DNA from: JAAZIN01 sp964464625
Lineage (GTDB): Bacteria > Bacillota > Dethiobacteria > DTU022
DNA length: 64,000 nt
Assembly: GCA_964464625.1 (NCBI GenBank)
Contig: CAYXKD010000001.1
Span: 1-64,000 of the forward strand
Reading direction: 5' to 3'
Shown: positions 57,849 through 64,000 of the stretch, piece after piece
Position numbering within the stretch: position 1 is the first letter of the stretch
How the letters are laid out: each line of letters begins with the position of its first letter
Notes under the pieces: generated by a model
Databases searched by the model: none
What the model was told of the DNA's origin: nothing
What the model saw: the letters and a program-made list of their open reading frames with translations, nothing else
Translations under genes and position numbers: made by a program

Positions 57849-58514
57849 TTAAAAAATTATGGAATGCAATACCGGTATGCCCAGGCGAATTCTCACCTTA
57901 CCGGTTCCGGCAATCCTGTAAAGTTCCAGTTGAAGGTTAACCGCACCTTCATCCAGGGAATATCCTTCCTCCGCCCAGGGAAGATAAGCAAGGAGCTGCA
58001 CCATCCCGGGGCTATCGTACGTGCCCCGCAAGCAGGCGCCGGTGGCCTCAAGCAACCCTATCCCCAGGGTCATCAGATCCCCATCGCTGCTTTGATATGC
58101 CTCCACGCTCCAGCTGCGGCCGCTTCCTGCCGCATTGCGCCCAACAATTCTTTCCAGGCTCCGCCATAAAGCGATGCAAGCTTCTCGATCGCTGCCGCGA
58201 ACCTGAATGAGAGCCTCGCTGTTTTCATAACCCCCATGTATTGACCAGCTGCAGTCCGGCGGCACCGGCAAACTTCTTTCAACAGGGCCGTTACCTAAAT
58301 GCAGAAGCCTCTCCCTTTCACCCTCATTGATAAAGCAGGAGGTACCGTAGAAGATATTTTCAACACCGTAAAGCTGTAATCCTTTTTCCAATTCACTCCA
58401 GGGTTCTCTTTCCAGCGCTGCTCCATGCAGCGGCAGGTTAACCAGTAACAGAATCAAAAGCACAAATAATATTGAGATGCGCGAAGACACCCGGGGCAGC
58501 CTCCCTTCATTCAC
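57849..58514 (-). CDS. YwmB-family secreted protein
   Basis: A 221-residue protein with an N-terminal signal or anchor (about 12-33, ending HGAA) and a mixed alpha/beta domain. Sequence similarity is weak, but its place directly upstream of murA and spoIID matches B. subtilis ywmB, whose product is uncharacterised. Possible motifs are DCSWSIHGGYENSEALIQVR and TLGIGLLEATGACLRGTY. Function unknown. No strong ribosome-binding site is seen. Confidence 0.65.
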   Translation of the reverse strand: MNEGRLPRVSSRISILFVLLILLLVNLPLHGAALEREPWSELEKGLQLYGVENIFYGTSCFINEGERERLLHLGNGPVERSLPVPPDCSWSIHGGYENSEALIQVRGSDREACIALWRSLERIVGRNAAGSGRSWSVEAYQSSDGDLMTLGIGLLEATGACLRGTYDSPGMVQLLAYLPWAEEGYSLDEGAVNLQLELYRIAGTGKVRIRLGIPVLHSIIF

Positions 58515-58616
58515 CGGAAACTAAGGAATATTATGGCCCCCGCGACAGCGCATTATCCCTTGCAAAACATAAACTCTACCTGATTAATATTTTAAACAGG
58601 AGAAGGAAGTCCAGTA

Positions 58617-59069
58617 TCATTCAATAAAATCAACAAGTACGCCCGCCTCAGTGAAGAGTTGCCTTGCCAGATCATCCGGATAGTTTTCTGCAAGGCAGAT
58701 CCGGCGTATACCTGCATTGATCAGCATCTTGGCGCAAACAGCGCAGGGAAAGTGGGTGCAGTAAAGGGAAGCGCCTTTGATAGCAACGCCATCCAAAGCT
58801 GCCTGGATAATAGCGTTTTGTTCAGCATGAAGGCCCCGGCAAAGTTCGTGTCTTTCGCCGGCGGGAATATTTAGCTTCTCTCTAAGACAGCCTCTTTCGT
58901 CACAATGTTTCAACCCTCTGGGTGCCCCGTTATAGCCAGTGGCCAGGATGCGTTTCTCCAGGACCAGGAGTGCGCCCACATGGCGCCGCAAACAGGTGGA
59001 ACGGGAGGCTACTACCCTGGCAATCTCCAAAAAATAGTGATCCCACTCAGGCCTTTCCGACAAAAGCAA
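58617..59069 (-). CDS. Deoxycytidylate (dCMP) deaminase
   Basis: Zinc enzyme converting dCMP to dUMP for thymidylate synthesis. The zinc and catalytic motifs are GLHAEQNAI (His/Glu) and FPCAVCAKM (two Cys); CDERGCLRE contributes a second zinc site as in ComEB-type enzymes. 150 residues is typical. It follows glyA by about 57 bases; both feed one-carbon/thymidylate metabolism. ATP synthase genes that often follow in Bacillota are absent. Confidence 0.92.
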   Translation of the reverse strand: MLLSERPEWDHYFLEIARVVASRSTCLRRHVGALLVLEKRILATGYNGAPRGLKHCDERGCLREKLNIPAGERHELCRGLHAEQNAIIQAALDGVAIKGASLYCTHFPCAVCAKMLINAGIRRICLAENYPDDLARQLFTEAGVLVDFIE

Positions 59070-59126
59070 AACACTCCTTTCCCAGGGGGATAGGCAAAAT
59101 ATTGTTTTTGACCAGCCCTGTTAACC

Positions 59127-60395
59127 TCATTCCGGCTTTTCAAGCCCGGTAACTGGGAACTTTCTACAGAGCGCATGTACCCGCCTTCTCAATCCCTCGA
59201 GGACCGTCTTGTCGGAACGGTGGATAACCGCCTCGTCTATAATCCGGGCGATCTCCTTGATTTGCTCCGGTCCCATTCCCCGCGAGGTTATCGCAGGTGT
59301 GCCTAGCCGCAGACCGCTGGTTACCCGGGGTGGTTGCGGATCAAAGGGGATGGAATTTTTATTGGTGGTAATACCAATATCACCCAGCAGCTGCTCAGCT
59401 TCCAACCCGGTAATCTTTTTTAACCTCAGATCCACCAGAATCAGGTGAGTGTCACTGCCTCCGGTCACCAGAGTAAACCCCGCTTCAATCAACTTTTCTG
59501 CGAGTATCCGGGCATTCTCAAGAACCCGGGACTGGTAAGCGGCAAATTCTGGGGACTGTGCCTCCTTTAAAGAAATTGCCTTTGCCGCGATGACATGCAT
59601 AAGAGGCCCGCCCTGTATACCGGGGAAAACCGCTCTGTCGATGAGCGAAGCATATTCGCGGCGGCAGAGGATCATACCGCCACGCGGGCCGCGCAGTGTT
59701 TTATGAGTCGTTGTAGTGACCGCCGCAGCATGGTGTACCGGATTCGGGTGCAGCCCCACAGCCACGAGACCTGCTATGTGAGCCATATCCGCAATTAATT
59801 CAGCACCCGCCTCGCCGGCAATGTCCTGAAAGGCGGCAAAATCAACCATACGCGGATAGGCAGTGGCACCGGCAATGATAATCTTCGGTCTGACACGAAG
59901 TGCCTGTTTCCGGATTTCTTCCATATCAAGCAAGCCGCTGTCCCTATCAACCCCGTAGGAATAGGCCTCATAATAGTTTCCCGTTATATTTACCGGACTG
60001 CCGTGTGTCAGATGGCCTCCATGAGCCAGATCCATCCCCAGTATCCGGTCGCCCGGTTTCAAAAAGGCAAAGAAAACCGCCAGGTTTGCCGAAGAACCGG
60101 AATGGGGCTGGACATTGGCGTGATCGGCTTGGAAAAGCGCCTGTGCCCGGCTGCGGGCCAGTTGTTCAACCTTGTCCACATAACGGCAGCCTCCGTAATA
60201 ACGGGCTCCAGGGTAACCTTCAGCATATTTGTTCGTCAACACAGACCCCTGAGCCTGCAAAACAGCCCGGCCCACCAGGTTTTCTGAAGCTATCAATTCC
60301 AGGCTATCCTGCTGCCGTCTTTCCTCAGCTGCCATCGCCGCCGCAATCTCCGGATCAATACGGTGCACTTCACTCAGGTGATCCTTTCTATCCAT
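59127..60395 (-). CDS. glyA: Serine hydroxymethyltransferase
   Basis: PLP enzyme converting serine and tetrahydrofolate to glycine and methylene-THF. The PLP lysine motif TTTTHKTLRGPRGG and the N-terminal LELIASENLVGRAVL and YAEGYPGARYYGG are clear. Length 422 is normal. GGAGG lies 9 bases before the ATG. It belongs to the sua5-phosphatase-rpiB-glyA-dCMP deaminase run. Confidence 0.96.
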   Translation of the reverse strand: MDRKDHLSEVHRIDPEIAAAMAAEERRQQDSLELIASENLVGRAVLQAQGSVLTNKYAEGYPGARYYGGCRYVDKVEQLARSRAQALFQADHANVQPHSGSSANLAVFFAFLKPGDRILGMDLAHGGHLTHGSPVNITGNYYEAYSYGVDRDSGLLDMEEIRKQALRVRPKIIIAGATAYPRMVDFAAFQDIAGEAGAELIADMAHIAGLVAVGLHPNPVHHAAAVTTTTHKTLRGPRGGMILCRREYASLIDRAVFPGIQGGPLMHVIAAKAISLKEAQSPEFAAYQSRVLENARILAEKLIEAGFTLVTGGSDTHLILVDLRLKKITGLEAEQLLGDIGITTNKNSIPFDPQPPRVTSGLRLGTPAITSRGMGPEQIKEIARIIDEAVIHRSDKTVLEGLRRRVHALCRKFPVTGLEKPE

Positions 60396-60429
60396 AATGC
60401 CAGCCCTCCATCAGCCTTTAACGAGGTGA

Positions 60430-60879
60430 TTATACCCTGCCACGCCTCTCAATAAAAGTAACCTTTTCGAGGCGGCGAATGTGCCGCCCCTCTGTAAACC
60501 TGCTTTTCAAAAAAACATCCACGATTTCCAGCGCCGGTCCCGGTCCTATCACCCGCGCTCCCAAAGTTAATATATTGGCATCGTTATGTTCACGAGCGCA
60601 GCGGGCAGAAAAAGTATCACTGCAAAGAGCGGCCCTGATGCCCGGGTGTTTGTTGGCAGCAATAGTCATACCGATACCGGTTCCGCAAAGCAGAATCCCA
60701 TAAGACAATTCGCCGGCAGCTACCGCTACAACAAGCGGTAAAGCGATATCAGGATAATCGACACTGCTCTCGCAGAAAGTACCAAAGTCCGTCAGCTCAA
60801 TTCCTAACGCCTCCAGATGTTCCTTGATCAACTCTTTCATGAAAAATCCGGCATGATCACTGCCCAGAGCTACCTTCAT
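60430..60879 (-). CDS. rpiB: Ribose-5-phosphate isomerase B
   Basis: Interconverts ribose 5-phosphate and ribulose 5-phosphate. N-terminal ALGSDHAGFFMKE and the active-site LLCGTGIGMTIAANK, followed by SARCAREHNDANIL, are the RpiB/LacAB signatures; the Cys in LLCGTG is the catalytic base. 149 residues. It overlaps the upstream phosphatase gene by 7 to 23 bases, depending on the start used. Confidence 0.94.
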   Translation of the reverse strand: MKVALGSDHAGFFMKELIKEHLEALGIELTDFGTFCESSVDYPDIALPLVVAVAAGELSYGILLCGTGIGMTIAANKHPGIRAALCSDTFSARCAREHNDANILTLGARVIGPGPALEIVDVFLKSRFTEGRHIRRLEKVTFIERRGRV

Positions 60880-61363
60880 GGCCTGTGCTCCTTTCCAGTT
60901 TTTTAATGATTTCTTTTATTGATGCGTAGAGCTCTTCGTAAGTCTGCCGGTAATCTTCAAGGGATCCGCCATAGGGATCGGCCACATCGGGATTTCCGGC
61001 AATACCGGCAAATTCTTTCAATAAAAAAGTCTTATCCGCCGCGGCAGGGAAAAGACGCAGCAGCTGATTCCGGTGCTGCCGGCTCATTACCAATATGAGA
61101 GAGGCATTGGCAACCCTCTCTTCATCAAGCAGTGCGGATAAATGTGTTCCCAGGTCAATTCCTGCACGGTGCATTACCCTGCGGGCATGTTCGGAAGCTC
61201 TTTCTCCATACGCCGCCGCCAGTCCTGCAGAATCCGTCTCCAGCATGCGGGAACGCAAACGGCTTTCCCACTCATGGAGCAGCAGCGCAGAAGCCATGGG
61301 GCTGCGGCAGGTGTTACCGGTACAAACAAAAAGGATACGCATTATTTTCGCTGTCATCATCAT
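60857..61363 (-). CDS. Low-molecular-weight protein tyrosine/arginine phosphatase
   Basis: A 168-residue phosphatase with the P-loop VCTGNTCRSP (CX5R) at the N terminus and the catalytic acid loop VADPYGGSLEDY. In Bacillus the orthologue YwlE, in the same sua5-ywlE-rpiB-glyA order, removes phosphate from protein arginine. Several start codons in a row (GTG, three ATG, and an ATG right at MRILFVCTGN) leave the N terminus uncertain by up to 8 residues. It begins just after the sua5 stop. Confidence 0.92.
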   Translation of the reverse strand: MMMTAKIMRILFVCTGNTCRSPMASALLLHEWESRLRSRMLETDSAGLAAAYGERASEHARRVMHRAGIDLGTHLSALLDEERVANASLILVMSRQHRNQLLRLFPAAADKTFLLKEFAGIAGNPDVADPYGGSLEDYRQTYEELYASIKEIIKKLERSTGHEGSSGQ

Positions 61364-61366
61364 CAC

Positions 61367-62398
61367 CTAGACCCTGATCGTTCGCGCAGCGGCTTTATGC
61401 AGCCGGTTCATCACTGCAGCACCAAGGCCCCGCGGGGGAACACCTTCCGCCAGAATCAGGTCAGCTCTTTGCGCATCAAAGCGGCGCAGCGCCGGAAAAA
61501 GGCTTTTCGCCGCCAGCCGTAAACCGGCCGGCCCAGGGTTAATCTGAAAAATTACCACCCTGAGTCCCTTTTTCTGATAAGCAACAGCAAGGGCTTCGAG
61601 CAAAGCCCGCCTCCTGACAGCGGTACCTGTAATAAGGAACAGGGGAGCGCGGGGCGCATAATGTCGGTATTTCATTCCCGGGGAGGGGGGAATACCCGCT
61701 TTCCCGCTGCGTAAATCAACAACTTCGGTACCGAGGACTGCCTCCAGCTGTTCCCTGGAGATCCCACCCGGGCGCAATATCGCAGGCCGGGATCCGCTCA
61801 AATCAAGGACCGTTGATTCCAGCCCCAGGCGGCAGGAACCTCCATCAAGAACGGCGTCGATCTTTCCAGCCAGATCTTCAAGCACATGGCTGAGAGCGGT
61901 TGGGCTGGGCCGCCCTGAGCGGTTGGCACTTGGTGCAACTAGGGGTACACCTGCAGCCCGGATCAGCTCCAAAGCCAGGGGATGGGCAGGCATGCGCACC
62001 GCAACTGTGGGCAGGCCCGCACTAATCTCCGGCGGCAGCAATGCAGAGCGCGGCAGCACCAGGCTGAGAGGCCCGGGCCAGAAGCAACTCATCAGCTTAA
62101 AAGCCTCCGGGGGGATAAAAGAGGCAACCTTTTTAACCTGCTCCAGGCGGGCCACATGAACAATTAGCGGGTTGTCCGCCGGACGCCCCTTTGCTTTAAA
62201 AATATTCTTTATCGCCCGCCTGTTTACAGCGGATGCCCCCAGACCATATACCGTTTCAGTGGGAAAAGCCACAAGCCCGCCGCGGCGGATCATCCCTGCC
62301 GCAGCGGCAACTGTCTTCCGCCCCGGCGGAAGGACAAGGGTCTTATTGACGCGGAGCACTTTAAGTAACCCTTTGCCACCACAGGAGAGGCGGCGCAT
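61367..62398 (-). CDS. Threonylcarbamoyl-AMP synthase, Sua5 type
   Basis: Makes threonylcarbamoyl-AMP for the t6A37 modification of ANN-decoding tRNAs. The YrdC domain (about 20-215) shows VAFPTETVYGLG, KGRPADNPLIVHV and SANRSGRPSPT; a linker and a C-terminal Sua5 domain (about 230-343) follow, ending PPRGLGAAVMNRLHKAA. Length 343 distinguishes it from YrdC-only TsaC. The ATG overlaps the upstream Na/Pi gene stop by 1 base (TGATG); a GTG 13 codons in is possible. Confidence 0.93.
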   Translation of the reverse strand: MRRLSCGGKGLLKVLRVNKTLVLPPGRKTVAAAAGMIRRGGLVAFPTETVYGLGASAVNRRAIKNIFKAKGRPADNPLIVHVARLEQVKKVASFIPPEAFKLMSCFWPGPLSLVLPRSALLPPEISAGLPTVAVRMPAHPLALELIRAAGVPLVAPSANRSGRPSPTALSHVLEDLAGKIDAVLDGGSCRLGLESTVLDLSGSRPAILRPGGISREQLEAVLGTEVVDLRSGKAGIPPSPGMKYRHYAPRAPLFLITGTAVRRRALLEALAVAYQKKGLRVVIFQINPGPAGLRLAAKSLFPALRRFDAQRADLILAEGVPPRGLGAAVMNRLHKAAARTIRV

Positions 62399-63999
62399 CA
62401 AAAATCCTCGACAACAAGCTGGGCGATGTTGGTGGCATGATCTGCAATCCGCTCCATATTACTTAACACATCCAGGTAGATCACCCCTGATGGAGGATAA
62501 CATTTTTTTGTATTAATCCTTTCAATATGCGCTTTGCGTAAAACCTTCTCCATCAGATCAACCTGGTCATCCTCCACGATAACCATGCGGGCAAGGGGCT
62601 TGTTTTCCGTATCAAAAGCCTGGATAGCCCGCTCCAGCATGACATTGATCTTTTCATAGATCATGCTGAGCTCTTCAAGTGCCTGCTCGGAGAAAGGCAG
62701 CCTCTCCTCCACCTTGAGCTCAGCAAGCTGTTTAATATTTGTAGCATGATCGCCAATCCTCTCCAGGTCATTTGCTGCAGACATAAAGCTGGCAACCATC
62801 TTGGACTGAGCTTCAGCAAGTGGGTTTTGGGAAAGCTCAGCAAGATAAATATTTATCCCCTCTTCAAGGCTGTCAAGGAGATCTTCCATCTGATCTATGT
62901 GCACACCTTTTTTTAAATCATTCTTGACAAAAGCGCTTATTGCCTCTCCGGTGATCTCTCGAGCGATCATGGCCATGCGCAGCAGCTCTTTTTTGGATCC
63001 CTGGATGGCTGCCGCCGGTGTGGGCAGCATCCGCTTGTCCAGATAATTCGGACCGATTCCTATACTCACCTCTTCACCGGGAACAATGTAGCTGATAAAC
63101 CTGGCGAAGTACGGCAGGATTAAAATAAAAAACAGGGAGTTGAAAACATTGAAAATAGAATGAGCGTTGGCGATTTGACGGGTCACGGTGGATGCTGTTT
63201 TTAAAACCAAACTTGTAAAGGGTGTCAATATAAAAAGGCAAAGAACCACCCCGATGACGTTAAAATATAGATGAGCCATAGCGGCGCGGCGGGCCGTCAC
63301 ATTGGTCCCCGCGCTGGCGATAAAAGCGATCACGCAGGTGCCAATGTTCGAACCAAGGATCAGGGGTATGGCTTCACTCAAAGTAATCATTCCCTGCATG
63401 CTCAGGGCAATAATAACACCCGTAAAAGCACTGCTGCTTTGAAGTGCTGCGGTGAACAGAGCCCCGCCGATCACTCCCAGCAGGGGAAATGTGCCGAATT
63501 TTGCCAGCAGCCCATGGAAGGCGGGCAGATCTTTCAGTGGCTCCAGACCAGCTGCCATGGTGCTAATGCCGAGAAAAAGTAACCCCATCCCCAGGATAGC
63601 TTCACCAAGGTAGCGGTACTGCCTGCGCCTGCTAAAAAAGATAATAAGAGCGCCGAGGCCAATAATGGGAAAGGCAATATCCTCGATCTTGAAAGCAATA
63701 ATCTGTGTAGTTACAGTGGTGCCGATATTAGCACCAATAATTACGCTAATCGCCTGGGAGAGAGTGATCAGACCGGCGTTGGCAAAGCCGACAACCATGA
63801 CTGTCGTAGCGCCGCTGCTCTGGATGAGCATGGTAATCAGTACTCCTGTGAGCACGCCGATGATCGGACGGGTTGTCAGTACCTCGAGGATCCGGCGCAG
63901 CCTGTCGCCTGCTGCATTCTGCATCCCCGTCGCCATCATCTGGATGCCGAACAAGAAAAGGCCCAGACCGCCCACCGAAATGAAGACGATTTGCAGGTA
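62398..63999 (-). CDS. Na/Pi cotransporter family protein with PhoU-like tail, 5' end cut by window
   Basis: The membrane part has two inverted Na/Pi repeats with QSSGATTVM and QSSSAFTGVI motifs, about eight helices, then two PhoU-like helical bundles (about 340-525). Bacterial members export phosphate or take it up with Na+, with the PhoU part sensing phosphate status. The frame remains open (YLQIVFISVGGLGLF) to the window edge, so the true start lies to the right. The GTG at 63975 is probably internal. Stop overlaps the sua5 start. Confidence 0.9.
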   Translation of the reverse strand, partial: YLQIVFISVGGLGLFLFGIQMMATGMQNAAGDRLRRILEVLTTRPIIGVLTGVLITMLIQSSGATTVMVVGFANAGLITLSQAISVIIGANIGTTVTTQIIAFKIEDIAFPIIGLGALIIFFSRRRQYRYLGEAILGMGLLFLGISTMAAGLEPLKDLPAFHGLLAKFGTFPLLGVIGGALFTAALQSSSAFTGVIIALSMQGMITLSEAIPLILGSNIGTCVIAFIASAGTNVTARRAAMAHLYFNVIGVVLCLFILTPFTSLVLKTASTVTRQIANAHSIFNVFNSLFFILILPYFARFISYIVPGEEVSIGIGPNYLDKRMLPTPAAAIQGSKKELLRMAMIAREITGEAISAFVKNDLKKGVHIDQMEDLLDSLEEGINIYLAELSQNPLAEAQSKMVASFMSAANDLERIGDHATNIKQLAELKVEERLPFSEQALEELSMIYEKINVMLERAIQAFDTENKPLARMVIVEDDQVDLMEKVLRKAHIERINTKKCYPPSGVIYLDVLSNMERIADHATNIAQLVVEDF

Positions 64000-64000
64000 T

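Noticed and set aside
1..64000. CRISPR array, insertion sequence or prophage
   Set aside because: No regularly spaced repeats, transposase or phage genes were seen; the window is core chromosome.

Overview
The window is a compact, moderately GC-rich chromosomal segment from an anaerobic, endospore-forming member of the Bacillota (Clostridia-like). Four things point that way: sporulation genes (spoIIID, spoIIQ-type, spoIID, with promoters resembling forespore and mother-cell sigma sites); Gram-positive gene neighbourhoods (ftsE-ftsX-M23-ctpB-minJ-uvrBAC; hpf-secA-prfB; rapZ-whiA-rpoN-pgk-tpiA-gpmI-eno-secG-rnr; ywmB-murA-spoIID-spoIIQ-spoIIID-mbl); a SAM-I riboswitch in front of metK; and a CooC-type protein implying a nickel CO dehydrogenase. 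The genus cannot be named from sequence alone. Almost every gene is on the minus strand. The exceptions are the P-type ATPase at the left edge, which is cut by the window start, and a small DMT transporter at 51.4 kb.

Layout. 0-6.3 kb: calcium-type P-ATPase, flavin-binding protein, nitroreductase, RNase R, HD-domain hydrolase. 6.5-11.8 kb: secG and lower glycolysis (eno, gpmI, tpiA, pgk). 12-16.3 kb: sigma-54, WhiA, RapZ, HAD phosphatase. 16.7-23.5 kb: uvrC, uvrA, uvrB. 23.6-30.3 kb: GDT1-type transporter, MinJ-like PDZ membrane protein, carboxy-terminal protease, EnvC-like M23 protein, FtsX, FtsE. A 460-base gap in this block holds decayed dockerin-like and M23-tail-like coding remnants. 30.6-41.8 kb: YitT, RF2 (with a programmed +1 frameshift), SecA, an unidentified NTP-transferase-like protein, HPF, ComFC, RecD2, MetK under a SAM riboswitch. 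42.3-46.6 kb: an operon of MoxR/CoxD ATPase, CoxE-like VWA protein, CooC-like ATPase and a phosphoribosyltransferase. It is preceded by a 55-residue helical small protein with its own terminator and by tRNA-Thr(CGT). 46.6-49.0 kb: a three-gene operon (DUF39, NIL-domain ferredoxin, UPF0280) matching the alternative homocysteine route from aspartate semialdehyde. 49.2-51.1 kb: an archaeal-type cupin glucose-6-phosphate isomerase and GAPDH. 51.4-58.5 kb: DMT transporter, PHP phosphoesterase, mbl, spoIIID, spoIIQ-like, spoIID, murA, ywmB. 58.6-64 kb: dCMP deaminase, glyA, rpiB, low-molecular-weight phosphatase, Sua5 and a Na/Pi cotransporter-PhoU fusion cut by the window end.

Most genes are housekeeping and co-oriented, with short or overlapping junctions. 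The points of most interest are the CoxD/CoxE-like pair coupled to a CooC-like nickel-insertion ATPase; the sulfide-assimilating homocysteine operon with a palindromic candidate operator; the cupin isomerase beside GAPDH; several genes missing from otherwise conserved neighbourhoods (yvcK, cggR-gap, ATP synthase, smpB); and a SpoIIQ-like protein that has lost its metal ligands. Functional assignments come from motifs and gene order read by eye; no database search was run.
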